Positions 7,861 to 14,873 of a stretch of 28,485 nt of DNA are shown piece after piece. The position numbers were made by a program, and so were the translations under genes. This DNA comes from a virus: positions 1 to 28,485 of IMG/VR virus record IMGVR_UViG_3300024518_000326, one strand, 5' to 3'. Numbering within the stretch: the first letter of the stretch is position 1; each line of letters begins with the position of its first letter. The notes under the pieces were generated by a model. That model saw nothing but the letters and a program-made list of their open reading frames with translations, was not told the DNA's origin and searched no databases.

Positions 7861-8720
7861 TGTTAGGACTAAAACAAAGTTTAGCAATAGGTAAAAAGCG
7901 AACTGCTTCAGGTGGTATTGTTGATGCACCTGTTACAGATGGGCTTATAGGTTATTGGAGAGGTGGCGAAGGTATAACTACCGATACAAGCGGTGGTACT
8001 ACAACAGTTAGTCAATGGGATAACATAGCAAGTGATAGAGGCGGTGAAGCAAGTCAAACTTGGCATATGACACAAAGTACAAAAGCAGACCAACCTACAT
8101 ATGATGCTACTAATGAGGTACTTAATTGGGCAGGGGGTTCAGATAAACAAATTTTAACTTTTGACGCTACTAAAATAGATTATAATACAACTTGGAGTGT
8201 TGTAGTTTTACTAGATATATCTGATATAAATAATGGTATTTTGTTTGGACACGCAAGTGCAGTACAAGGTAAAATGACTTTTTATAATAGTCAAGATGGC
8301 GGTGCAGTAAGATTTCAAGGAACAAGTGTCTTTTATCCACCACACGATAGTTCAGCTTCTCCACTTGAAAATGCTAATTTTAATATAATAGGACAAACTT
8401 ACGCTGCTAGTCCTTCAGATGCAACAGGTATGGGTTATATATCAAATCAATATTTATTTTTAGCTTCAAATTCTGCACACAACAATCCTGCAATAAATAG
8501 TGGAAATCCTTATTTTGGTTCTCCTTCAAGCAAACCTTATTCACGCTTTGGTGGATATGGGGGACAAAGTAGTAGTTTTGATGCAATGGACATAAAAGAG
8601 GTTATGATTTTCAATAAACAACTAAACCAAACTGAAGTTACAGCCATACATAGTTATATGAACGGTATAGTAACCTTAAATGTGCTTCCTGACGGTTTGG
8701 ATTATTTTGGTTCAGAATAA
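7860..8720 (+). CDS. ConA/LamG-like virion protein with MLGLKQSL N-terminus
   Basis: This 286-residue protein starts at a GTG overlapping the previous stop. Residues 1-8 (MLGLKQSL) and a short KK linker match the start of the 9195 protein, suggesting a shared attachment peptide. The rest looks like a concanavalin-type beta sandwich: DGLIGYWRGGEG near residue 26, a central TWSVVVLLDIS strand, and an EVMIFNKQLNQTEV...IHSYMNG ending typical of LamG-like folds. It probably displays a glycan-binding domain on the virion. It lies in the head module, between capsid and portal, rather than with the tail fibres. No enzymatic motif is visible. Confidence 0.7.
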   Translation: MLGLKQSLAIGKKRTASGGIVDAPVTDGLIGYWRGGEGITTDTSGGTTTVSQWDNIASDRGGEASQTWHMTQSTKADQPTYDATNEVLNWAGGSDKQILTFDATKIDYNTTWSVVVLLDISDINNGILFGHASAVQGKMTFYNSQDGGAVRFQGTSVFYPPHDSSASPLENANFNIIGQTYAASPSDATGMGYISNQYLFLASNSAHNNPAINSGNPYFGSPSSKPYSRFGGYGGQSSSFDAMDIKEVMIFNKQLNQTEVTAIHSYMNGIVTLNVLPDGLDYFGSE

Positions 8721-8731
8721 AAAATAGTAAT

Positions 8732-8959
8732 ATGTTCTTATACAGTACAGATAAAACAAAATTAGAAGCAGCAAACGCAGCAATAGATAGTGGATTAGAT
8801 TATCCGTTTGGCAAGACAACGACTTGGTCACAAATTACAGAAAGTGATAGTAATACTTATTTAATGGACATATCAGAATTTACTAAACAATATTTAACAT
8901 CTGAACAGTTAGATTTAGTAGTAAACGACCTTCCTAATGAATTTGTAACAGAAGAATAA
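8732..8959 (+). CDS. Small acidic protein between the two LamG-like genes
   Basis: This 75-residue acidic protein has no recognised family. It has a helical start (DKTKLEAANAAIDSGLDYPFG) and a C-terminal helical part rich in Leu, Asp and Glu. Its stop overlaps the start of the next gene by one base (TAATG), showing translational coupling. Its place between two MLGLKQSL proteins suggests it assists assembly or display of those proteins, as a chaperone or linker. That is inference from context only. Confidence 0.6.
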   Translation: MFLYSTDKTKLEAANAAIDSGLDYPFGKTTTWSQITESDSNTYLMDISEFTKQYLTSEQLDLVVNDLPNEFVTEE

Positions 8960-9195
8960 TGGCACACCATAATAGAAAATACATAATAATAGACGCTTCA
9001 GAAGTTAGCACGATTGACTTCTCACAAGTAAACGAAACATCAGAAAATACTTTAAGGTATTCACTTGACGGTTCACAAACTTTTGTAAAATTTGACGGTG
9101 ATACACCAAGTTTTTTAGAAGGTAAAACATCATATACTCATAGTGAAATACTTACCATTTTAGACGGTACTGATTGGACTGAAGAAATAGAATAA
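8959..9195 (+). CDS. Small acidic hypothetical virion-region protein
   Basis: This 78-residue acidic protein is probably mixed alpha/beta. It contains IIIDASEVSTIDFSQV, then NTLRYSLDGSQTFVKF, and ends in a YTHSEILTILDGTDWTEEIE-like helix. No family is recognised. It is joined at both ends by one-base TAATG overlaps to its neighbours, so the four genes 7860-9920 form a tight translational unit. The SLDGSQTFVKFDGDTP strand pattern suggests a small folded domain rather than a peptide. Confidence 0.6.
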   Translation: MAHHNRKYIIIDASEVSTIDFSQVNETSENTLRYSLDGSQTFVKFDGDTPSFLEGKTSYTHSEILTILDGTDWTEEIE

Positions 9196-9920
9196 TGTTA
9201 GGACTAAAACAAAGTTTAGGTATAGCTAAAAAGAAAACTGCAACAGCAGCAGGTTCAAGTTTTGCTGATGATTATTCAATACTTCTTGACGGAACAAATG
9301 ATTATGTTAATTTAGCTGACGCAGCAAGTGAAGTTAGCGGTGTAACAGGTAGTATTTCGTTTTGGTTTAAAAGCCCCAATACTGGTGGCTATCCTTTTGA
9401 AATAAAAGTTGACACAAACAATTTTATTGTTGCATACTACGCATATGATGTTATGAACACACAACGTAGGTGTGCGGGGTCAAATAATTCTGCTACTGCA
9501 TTTTCTGATGGTAGTGGGGATGATGGGAATTGGCATCACCTTGCACTTACTTGGAGTGAAACGGCAGATAGACTAATATCATATGCAGATGGTTCTGCTG
9601 AAACAACAACAACCGGTATTGAAACAAGTTTTGCAGGAACTCCAAGTATTTTTACTATTGGCAAGCACTCCGGACATTGGAGTGGTGGGTATATGTCAGG
9701 TAATATAAATGATGTTTCGGTATGGAGTTCAGCGTTATCAGCAGGTGAAGTAGCTGCAATATATAATAGTGGAACACCAACCGATTTAAGTAGCGAAGAT
9801 GACTTAGTGGGGTATTGGAAGTTTGAAGAAAATACAGGTACGACAGTAGCAGACAGCTCAGACAATAGTAATGACGGAGCACTTGTTAATGGAACTGCTT
9901 GGAGTTCAACTACACCTTAA
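9195..9920 (+). CDS. LamG-domain virion protein with MLGLKQSL N-terminus
   Basis: This 241-residue protein starts MLGLKQSLGIAKKK, nearly identical to the start of the 7860 protein. It then carries a full LamG domain (about 27-235) with landmarks LDGTNDYVNL, SISFWFK, DGNWHHLALTW, IYNSGTPTDL and LVGYWKFEENTG...NSNDG. The domain is clearly homologous to that of the tail fibre at 27952/2-1132. It probably binds surface polysaccharide from the virion surface. It is the last gene of a coupled set and lies 12 bases before the portal gene, so it may be a head fibre or decoration protein. Confidence 0.75.
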   Translation: MLGLKQSLGIAKKKTATAAGSSFADDYSILLDGTNDYVNLADAASEVSGVTGSISFWFKSPNTGGYPFEIKVDTNNFIVAYYAYDVMNTQRRCAGSNNSATAFSDGSGDDGNWHHLALTWSETADRLISYADGSAETTTTGIETSFAGTPSIFTIGKHSGHWSGGYMSGNINDVSVWSSALSAGEVAAIYNSGTPTDLSSEDDLVGYWKFEENTGTTVADSSDNSNDGALVNGTAWSSTTP

Positions 9921-9932
9921 AATAAAATAATA

Positions 9933-11795
9933 ATGGATAATAAAATAGAACTAAGCGTAGTAGAGTTAGCCGCACAAACTTCACCTGTTATAAAAGAAGC
10001 ATACGGAAAAGATTGGATTGAATACGGTACAGAAGACTATAGAAACCTTTACCCACAGTTCTTAATAGACCTTTACTACAACAGTTCTACACACGCTGCA
10101 ATCGTTAATCAGACAGCGTCAATGATTGCAGGAAGCGGCTTACAAATAGAAGACGAAACAAATCTTGAAGCTTTAGTACGACTTAAAAAGTTTATGGCTC
10201 AAGCGAACTCAAAAGAAACCTTACAGGAAGTTATAACTAAGATTAGTTTTGACCTTAAACTTCAGGGGGCTTACGCCCTTAATATTATTTGGTCTAAAGA
10301 CAGAACCGAAATATCAGAAATCTACCACATTGGGTGCGAGAAAATTAGGGCAGGAATACCTAACGAAATGGGCGTAGTAGATACTTATTATGTTTCTGCT
10401 GATTGGTCTAACCCAAGACAAAAAAATAACCGACCTACAGCTATACCTGCCTTTAATATGAAAGACAGAACTTCACCAAGTCAAATACTTTATTCAAGTC
10501 TTTATAGTCCTTCTATGCAGGTCTATGGAACGCCTGATTATAGCGGTTGTACTAATTGGTGTTTGACCGACCAATACGTAAGCGAGTTCCACTTGTCTAA
10601 TATAAAGAACGGCTTTGCAGGTTCTTATTTTATAAATTTTAACAACGGAGTACCGACAAGAGAAGAAAGAGTACAAGTAGAAAAACAAATAGCCGATAAG
10701 TTTTCAGGTGCTACAAATGCAGGAAAATTCGTACTTACTTTTTCAGACAGTAAAGACCGTGAACCTTCAATAACACCTATAAGTGTTTCTAACGCAGATA
10801 AGCAGTATCTTGCCTTACAAGAACTCTTAGTTCAAAACATCTTAACAGGACACCGAGTGGTTAGCCCAATGCTTTTTGGAATTAAAGGTGATGGTTCAGG
10901 GTTTGGCAATAACGCTGAAGAAATATCCACTTCTTACGAATTGTATCTTAATACAGTAGTCAAGCCATTTCAAGCAAATATCTTAAAGACTTTATCTAAA
11001 ATCTTTGAAGTAAATCAAATGAACCTACCTGTATCTATCAATCAGTTTACACCTATTTCTACTAAGTTTGATGACGAAACTCTTAAAGAAGTAATGACAC
11101 AAGACGAATTAAGAGGTGAATTAGGGCTTGAACCTTTAACAGACGAAGATACTGCTAACGAAGAATTTAGTCAAGAGAAAACAGAACTTGATAACTTTAT
11201 TGACGAATACGGAGAAGACGAACCTGAAGGTTATGACTTAATAGACGAAGAAATAGTAGAGTTTGAAGAAGAAGATTTTGACTTTGAAAAAGAACTAAAC
11301 GAAAAGCATAAAGTAAGATTTGCTTCAGTAGGTAGGGCTTATCCTGACGCACCTTCGTCTGAAATAGGTGAAGAAGGTTTTGATAGAGAATACAATTTAT
11401 ATAGAGTAAGATACGAATATGTAGAAGACGGATTTTTAACAAGAAAGTCAGGTAAGACAAGAGAATTTTGCAAGAAAATGATGTCAGCTAAAAAGATATA
11501 CCGTAAAGAAGATATATTAAGAATGGAGAATATGGGTGTAAATAAAGGTTGGGGTAAAGGTGGTGCAGACAATTACAATATCTTCTACTTCAAAGGTGGT
11601 GGTAACTGCCATCACTATTGGTTAAGGAAAATCTATTTCTTTAAGTTAGGTGAAGCAAGAGGTAAAAAACTAAAAGACGCTACTTCAATAGTAGGTATAA
11701 CAAAAGCAAGAAACAAAGGATTTTATCCTAAAGCAAATGACGCAAGAGTTTCAAAACCACCTAAGAGAATGGCTAATAAAGGATTTATAAAATAG
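9933..11795 (+). CDS. Portal protein with extra C-terminal Cys/His domain
   Basis: This 620-residue protein has a portal core at about 1-410. It includes DLYYNSSTHAAIVNQTASMIAGSGL, FDLKLQGAYALNIIWSKD, and a late SPMLFGIKGDGSGFGNNAEEI segment typical of Bacteroidota phage portals. A very acidic linker (about 415-465) joins a second domain with FCKKMMSAKKIYRKEDI, VNKGWGKGGADNYNIF and GGGNCHHYW. That domain resembles one I associate with protease or minor head proteins of related phages. The portal forms the 12-mer DNA gate at one capsid vertex. No separate minor head protein of the MuF type is seen here, so the fused domain may take that place. The connector gene follows after 4 bases. Confidence 0.85.
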   Translation: MDNKIELSVVELAAQTSPVIKEAYGKDWIEYGTEDYRNLYPQFLIDLYYNSSTHAAIVNQTASMIAGSGLQIEDETNLEALVRLKKFMAQANSKETLQEVITKISFDLKLQGAYALNIIWSKDRTEISEIYHIGCEKIRAGIPNEMGVVDTYYVSADWSNPRQKNNRPTAIPAFNMKDRTSPSQILYSSLYSPSMQVYGTPDYSGCTNWCLTDQYVSEFHLSNIKNGFAGSYFINFNNGVPTREERVQVEKQIADKFSGATNAGKFVLTFSDSKDREPSITPISVSNADKQYLALQELLVQNILTGHRVVSPMLFGIKGDGSGFGNNAEEISTSYELYLNTVVKPFQANILKTLSKIFEVNQMNLPVSINQFTPISTKFDDETLKEVMTQDELRGELGLEPLTDEDTANEEFSQEKTELDNFIDEYGEDEPEGYDLIDEEIVEFEEEDFDFEKELNEKHKVRFASVGRAYPDAPSSEIGEEGFDREYNLYRVRYEYVEDGFLTRKSGKTREFCKKMMSAKKIYRKEDILRMENMGVNKGWGKGGADNYNIFYFKGGGNCHHYWLRKIYFFKLGEARGKKLKDATSIVGITKARNKGFYPKANDARVSKPPKRMANKGFIK

Positions 11796-11799
11796 AGTT

Positions 11800-12363
11800 A
11801 TGGCATACGTATTATTTATATCAGAGAATAAATTAAAGGACAGTACTGCTATCGGTGGCTCAGTTGATATGTCATTCTTGCTTCCTTACATTAAGGTCGC
11901 ACAGAAGAAAATAATTGAGAGTAAATTAGGGACGGATTTGTTTGAAGCACTACAAACTAAAATTACAGCAGGAAGTTTGACAGGTGCTTATCAAACACTT
12001 GTAGATGACTACATTCAGGACGCACTTGTACATTGGGCTTTTTACGAATGTCTGCCGTTTTTAAGGTTCAAAGTATCAAACGGAAATGTTTATTCAAAGA
12101 CAAGTGAAACAGGTACGGCTTTAAGTCAAGAAGAAGCACAACACCTTAGAGAAGAAATCCGTAACACAGCAGAGTTCTATACCCAACGCCTAATAGATTA
12201 TATAGTAAATAACACTTCAAGTTTTCCTGAATATTCTACAAACACAGGTGCAGATACAAGCCCTGATAAAGACGCATTTTATAGCGGAATAAACTTAGAG
12301 ATAAATCAAGAAGACAGACGAGGTATAACATTAGACGACTTCCTAACACCTGACTTACATTGA
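11800..12363 (+). CDS. Head-tail connector (adaptor) protein
   Basis: This 187-residue, mainly helical protein has the form of gp6-like connectors. An N-terminal helix bundle includes DMSFLLPYIKVAQKKIIESKLG; a YQTLVDDYIQDALVHWAFYECLPFLRFKV segment lies near the middle, and the tail is polar. I recall this pattern as a common family just after portals in Bacteroidota phages (possibly DUF6712), where it would sit on the portal ring at the head-tail joint. Its place 4 bases after the portal supports the call. The stop overlaps a possible TTG start of a small downstream ORF. Confidence 0.7.
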   Translation: MAYVLFISENKLKDSTAIGGSVDMSFLLPYIKVAQKKIIESKLGTDLFEALQTKITAGSLTGAYQTLVDDYIQDALVHWAFYECLPFLRFKVSNGNVYSKTSETGTALSQEEAQHLREEIRNTAEFYTQRLIDYIVNNTSSFPEYSTNTGADTSPDKDAFYSGINLEINQEDRRGITLDDFLTPDLH

Positions 12364-12512
12364 AAAAATACTATAAAGTAAAACCAAAAAACGAAGTCGC
12401 ATTAAGAAACTACTTAAAAGTAGATAAAAAAATAAAGAATGATGAAAGACACAGTACAAATAGTAACAGCAAATGTAAGTGCAATAGGAATATCACTTGC
12501 AAATGTAAATGA
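12360..12512 (+). CDS. Possible small basic protein (TTG start)
   Basis: An ORF of 50 residues begins at a TTG overlapping the connector stop (ATTGA). It is very basic (KKYYKVKPKNEVALRNYL...) and ends in a Cys-Lys tail (KCKC...CKCK). It overlaps the holin-like gene by 71 bases in another frame, and the Cys-rich end is likely just that gene read out of frame. The first 30 residues look protein-like. Real only at low confidence. Confidence 0.3.
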   Translation: MKKYYKVKPKNEVALRNYLKVDKKIKNDERHSTNSNSKCKCNRNITCKCK

Positions 12513-12582
12513 ATTACTAACGCTTATTTCTTTAAGTTTAGCTATCTGCTATACGGTTTGGAAATACACAAAGGATAAGTAA
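12442..12582 (+). CDS. Single-span membrane protein, holin-like
   Basis: ATG at 12442 (a second ATG lies one codon earlier) gives 46 residues: a short amphipathic start, then one membrane segment at about 25-41 (LLTLISLSLAICYTVWK), and a short basic end YTKDK. The layout matches small one-span holins or holin partners found beside lysis genes of flavobacterial phages. It overlaps the next small gene by one base (TAATG). The lysis role is inferred from size, membrane span and the DUF5675 gene 130 bases downstream. Confidence 0.6.
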   Translation: MKDTVQIVTANVSAIGISLANVNELLTLISLSLAICYTVWKYTKDK

Positions 12583-12704
12583 TGGCTAAAGTAAAACACT
12601 ATGTGTATAGGAAAGCTAAAACTAAAAAGCGTAAAGGCATTCATTCTAAAAATGCTAGTCATTCTCAAAACGCTTTTAAGAAAAAAAGTAGAGGTCAGGG
12701 TTGA
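12582..12704 (+). CDS. Small, very basic protein
   Basis: A 40-residue ORF starting with a TAATG overlap encodes MAKVKHYVYRKAKTKKRKG followed by a Ser/Asn/His region and ending KKKSRGQG. I recall similar tiny basic proteins with a KGIHSKN motif and an RGQG end next to lysis or structural genes in Bacteroidota phages, but know no function. Nucleic-acid or membrane-surface binding are both possible. Its existence shows that an upstream ATG at 12601 in another frame is not the start of the DUF5675 gene. Confidence 0.55.
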   Translation: MAKVKHYVYRKAKTKKRKGIHSKNASHSQNAFKKKSRGQG

Positions 12705-12708
12705 ACCT

Positions 12709-13113
12709 ATGATTAACCTATTACTTATTCGAGAAGTATTTACTGAAGAAAGCACGATAGGAACGCTTTACTTAAATGGTGAAAGAATGGCAGATACATT
12801 AGAAAACCCTTATTTAGACAATCAAAGAAACATATCGTCAATACCTTCAGGACAATATAAAGTCAGACTTCGGCTTGCAAGAGAATCAGCCACAAGAGAT
12901 TACTTACATCTATTAGTACAAGAAGTAAAGGACAGGTCTTATATCCTTTTTCATATAGGCAATACAGCAAAAGACACAAGAGGGTGTATCTTGGTAGGGT
13001 TAAGTCGTGAACAAGATAGAGTTAATAACTCTAAATTAGCTATGGACTTACTAATAAAAGAAATACTTATTTTAGGCGGTGAAAATATAGAACTAACAAT
13101 CAAAGATTATTAA
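12709..13113 (+). CDS. DUF5675-like protein, candidate lysis enzyme
   Basis: I start this gene at ATG 12709 (MINLLLIREVF, 134 residues), because the frame further upstream is occupied by a small basic gene and gives an odd hydrophobic N-terminus. Family features are LxRExFTEESTIGTLYLNG, DTLENPYLDN, SIPSGQYKV and, at 82-97, HIGNTAKDTRGCILVG. The His82...Thr-x-Gly-Cys93 arrangement resembles the active site of L,D-transpeptidase-like folds, so an enzyme acting on peptidoglycan is plausible. It lies between two holin-like membrane proteins, and no conventional endolysin was found in the window, so it is the best endolysin candidate. The activity is inference. Confidence 0.65.
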   Translation: MINLLLIREVFTEESTIGTLYLNGERMADTLENPYLDNQRNISSIPSGQYKVRLRLARESATRDYLHLLVQEVKDRSYILFHIGNTAKDTRGCILVGLSREQDRVNNSKLAMDLLIKEILILGGENIELTIKDY

Positions 13114-13130
13114 CCAATAAATTATATATT

Positions 13131-13322
13131 ATGTTTAAGAATTTCATTATCGGACAAATGTTAAAGTCAAAAAAGTTTTGGTATGCAGTAGTTGGTTGCT
13201 TGACTACTTTATTAAGCGACAATTTCGGACTTGACGCTACACAAACACAAAATATCTTAATGAGCGTAATTGCCCTTATATTAGGACAAGGTATTGCTGA
13301 TTTAGGTAAAGGTGCGAAATAA
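13131..13322 (+). CDS. Holin-like small membrane protein
   Basis: This 63-residue protein has two hydrophobic segments: about 16-30 (FWYAVVGCLTTLL) and about 42-57 (ILMSVIALILGQGIADL). They are separated by a polar turn, and both ends are basic (MLKSKKFW and GKGAK). The layout is that of small two-span holins, and the SKKFW start with a final LGQGIADLGK block is one I associate with flavobacterial phages. It would form lesions in the inner membrane to release the lysis enzyme. The GTG start of the phosphoesterase overlaps its 3' end by 11 bases. Confidence 0.65.
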   Translation: MFKNFIIGQMLKSKKFWYAVVGCLTTLLSDNFGLDATQTQNILMSVIALILGQGIADLGKGAK

Positions 13323-14028
13323 CAGATACAGACTTAAACCCCACGAAATAAAGGTACTTGAAGGTTTGCGAATGGCTAAACGAAACGTCTTGGTTATTGG
13401 CGACCTTCACGAACCTTTTTGTCTTGACGAATATCTTGATTGGTGCAAACAGCAGTATATCTATTGGGGTTGTACTGATGTGGTCTTAATTGGTGATGTC
13501 GTGGATAATCATTTTACTTCATTTCACGAAATTGATATTGAAGCAGAATATACAGGTAAGCAAGAACTTGAATATGCTATTAAAAGAATAGCAAGATGGT
13601 ATAAAGCATTTCCTGAAGCTACTGTAATTTTAGGCAACCACGACAGAATGATTATGCGTAAAGCCCAAACTTCTTTAATACCTTCTAAATGGATAAAGTC
13701 ATATAAAGAAGTATTAGAAGTACCTAATTGGGAGTTTGTAGATAGATTAGAAATAGACGGAGTGCAATACATTCACGGTGAAGCAGGAACAGCAAGAACT
13801 AAATGTCGTGCTGATATGATGAACACCGTACAAGGACACTTACACACACAATGTTATATAGAACACTATGTCGGACAGAACTTCCGTATCTTTGGTATGC
13901 AAGTAGGTTGTGGAATTGACCACGATAGTTACGCTATGGCTTATTGCAAAAGAGGTAAGAAACCTGCAATAGCTTGTGGAGTAGTTTTAAATGGTAAAGT
14001 ACCTATCAACCTTTTAATGCCTTTGTAA
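13312..14028 (+). CDS. Calcineurin-like metallophosphoesterase
   Basis: All metal-binding motifs of the family are visible: GDLHEP, GDVVDNH, GNHDR, an IHGEAG histidine and GHLHTQ. The GTG start overlaps the holin gene by 11 bases and gives 238 residues. A shorter start at ATG 13372 (MAKRNVLVIGDLHEP) would lose an N-terminal RYRLKPHEIKVLEGLR segment that looks like a small helical module common in phage members, so I prefer the longer form. It hydrolyses phosphoesters in the cytoplasm; the substrate (nucleotide, RNA end or protein) cannot be told. It is the last gene before the early promoter region. Confidence 0.85.
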   Translation: MRNNRYRLKPHEIKVLEGLRMAKRNVLVIGDLHEPFCLDEYLDWCKQQYIYWGCTDVVLIGDVVDNHFTSFHEIDIEAEYTGKQELEYAIKRIARWYKAFPEATVILGNHDRMIMRKAQTSLIPSKWIKSYKEVLEVPNWEFVDRLEIDGVQYIHGEAGTARTKCRADMMNTVQGHLHTQCYIEHYVGQNFRIFGMQVGCGIDHDSYAMAYCKRGKKPAIACGVVLNGKVPINLLMPL

Positions 14029-14175
14029 TATCAAACCTTCGTTTTTAGCACCCCCCCCTTGACGATTTAAGGCACTTTCTCTCACTTTAGGTAGTATACC
14101 CTTCAAAGCACTTACAAACGCTTATATGACACTATATTATTAACATCTAAATTGTTAATAACTTTGTTGAATTAG

Positions 14176-14206
14176 TTGTTAGAAATAAAAATAAGGTGTA
14201 TTTTTG
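14176..14206 (+). promoter_or_regulatory. Early promoter, Bacteroidota type (TTG-N20-TATTTTTG)
   Basis: A -33 TTG (14176-14178) is spaced by 20 bases from the -7 box TATTTTTG (14199-14206), fitting the TTG/TAnnTTTG consensus of Bacteroidota housekeeping sigma. Transcription would start near 14212, giving a leader of about 40 bases to the first early gene. Host RNA polymerase could therefore start early transcription without phage factors. Confidence 0.75.
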
Positions 14207-14220
14207 TACCAAGTTTTAAC

Positions 14221-14232
14221 GGCAATTTTGCC
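14221..14232 (+). promoter_or_regulatory. Short inverted repeat in early leader (GGCAATTTTGCC)
   Basis: GGCAA-TT-TTGCC lies just downstream of the predicted early start site. As RNA it is a weak 5-bp hairpin with a tight loop; as DNA it is a near-palindrome that a dimeric regulator could bind. Role unknown. Confidence 0.4.
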
Positions 14233-14252
14233 ACAGTTTAAAAAAAACAATT

Positions 14253-14603
14253 ATGAAAACATTTGAAAACCTACAAGCCGAAGTAGTAAAATTAGGCGAA
14301 CAATCAAAAGCAACTTCTGCTAAAATTGACTTAAAAGAAAGTTATGCAGGTGTTGAAACCTTTGACGCTGATTTAGTTATGAATGACTTAAACAGATTAG
14401 CGACTTTTCACGAAAACCTTTCAGTAAAGCACTATGAGTATTCAGAACAGAACTTAAACAATAGTGCAGATTGGTGGGCTGAAAATGCAGACGGACACTA
14501 CCAAGCTGCAAAAGAAGTTAGAGATACAATGTCTTATATTGTAAGAACTCAAAAGCAAAGGAACAGCAGAAGTTGGTCTAAAATTAGAAACAATGGAGTT
14601 TAA
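14253..14603 (+). CDS. First early protein, helical, unknown function
   Basis: This 116-residue protein is strongly helical, with helices at about 3-30, 38-65 and 75-103 and a basic C-terminus (KQRNSRSWSKIRN). It contains a tryptophan pair in NNSADWWAENADGHYQAAKEV. I do not recognise the family. As the first gene after the early promoter it would be among the first made after infection, so a host-takeover or regulatory role is reasonable, though not shown. It overlaps the next gene by 11 bases in another frame. Confidence 0.75.
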   Translation: MKTFENLQAEVVKLGEQSKATSAKIDLKESYAGVETFDADLVMNDLNRLATFHENLSVKHYEYSEQNLNNSADWWAENADGHYQAAKEVRDTMSYIVRTQKQRNSRSWSKIRNNGV

Positions 14604-14823
14604 AGACATAGTTAAAATAGACGGTATGCCGTCAGCAAGAGTTGAACAAACTACACCTAATGCAATCTGCCTTAAATTTGATGGTAAACACTCAACCGAG
14701 TGGTTGCCTAAAAGTCGATTAGAAGTTGTTTCTGAAAAAACTATTGTTCAGTCAGGAAAGAACGACCAAGTTGAGTATATTTGTAAACTACCTGAATGGC
14801 TAAAAGATAAGATTTACATATAA
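14593..14823 (+). CDS. Small early protein of unknown function
   Basis: This 76-residue protein is probably a small beta barrel or SH3-like fold. It alternates short strands (DIVKIDGMPSARVEQ, AICLKFDGKHSTEWLP) and ends with a LPEWLKDKIYI helix. The KFDGKHSTEWLPKSRLEVV segment is the kind seen in small nucleic-acid or protein binding modules, but no named family fits. Its ATG overlaps the end of the previous early gene, so the two are translated together, just ahead of the SSB-like gene. Confidence 0.65.
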   Translation: MEFKDIVKIDGMPSARVEQTTPNAICLKFDGKHSTEWLPKSRLEVVSEKTIVQSGKNDQVEYICKLPEWLKDKIYI

Positions 14824-14873
14824 AAGGGGAAGCCGAAAACCTTATAGAGTAGGCAACAATTAAAAATTGAATT

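Larger units (their letters stand above)
14029..14252 (+). promoter_or_regulatory. Early control region (224 bases without a gene)
   Basis: This gap separates the late and early blocks. It holds a run of eight C at 14051-14058 followed by TTGACG, a weak second -7 box (TAACTTTG, 14159-14166), the main early promoter (14176-14206), and a leader with a short hairpin before the ATG at 14253. There is no strong terminator for the upstream late transcript. The region is a reasonable place to look for regulator binding or packaging signals, but nothing proves either. Confidence 0.7.

Noticed and set aside
12601-12708. Longer N-terminus of the DUF5675 gene from ATG 12601
   Set aside because: The added residues are the small basic gene (12582-12704) read out of frame; the family pattern begins at ATG 12709.
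14051-14058. C8 run as a packaging (cos) site
   Set aside because: No flanking dyad or terminase-site pattern could be shown, and the site is far from terS; a homopolymer alone is not enough.
14029-14252. tRNA or other structured RNA in the largest intergenic region
   Set aside because: No cloverleaf or stable long hairpin; only a short GGCAA/TTGCC dyad, better seen as part of the promoter leader.
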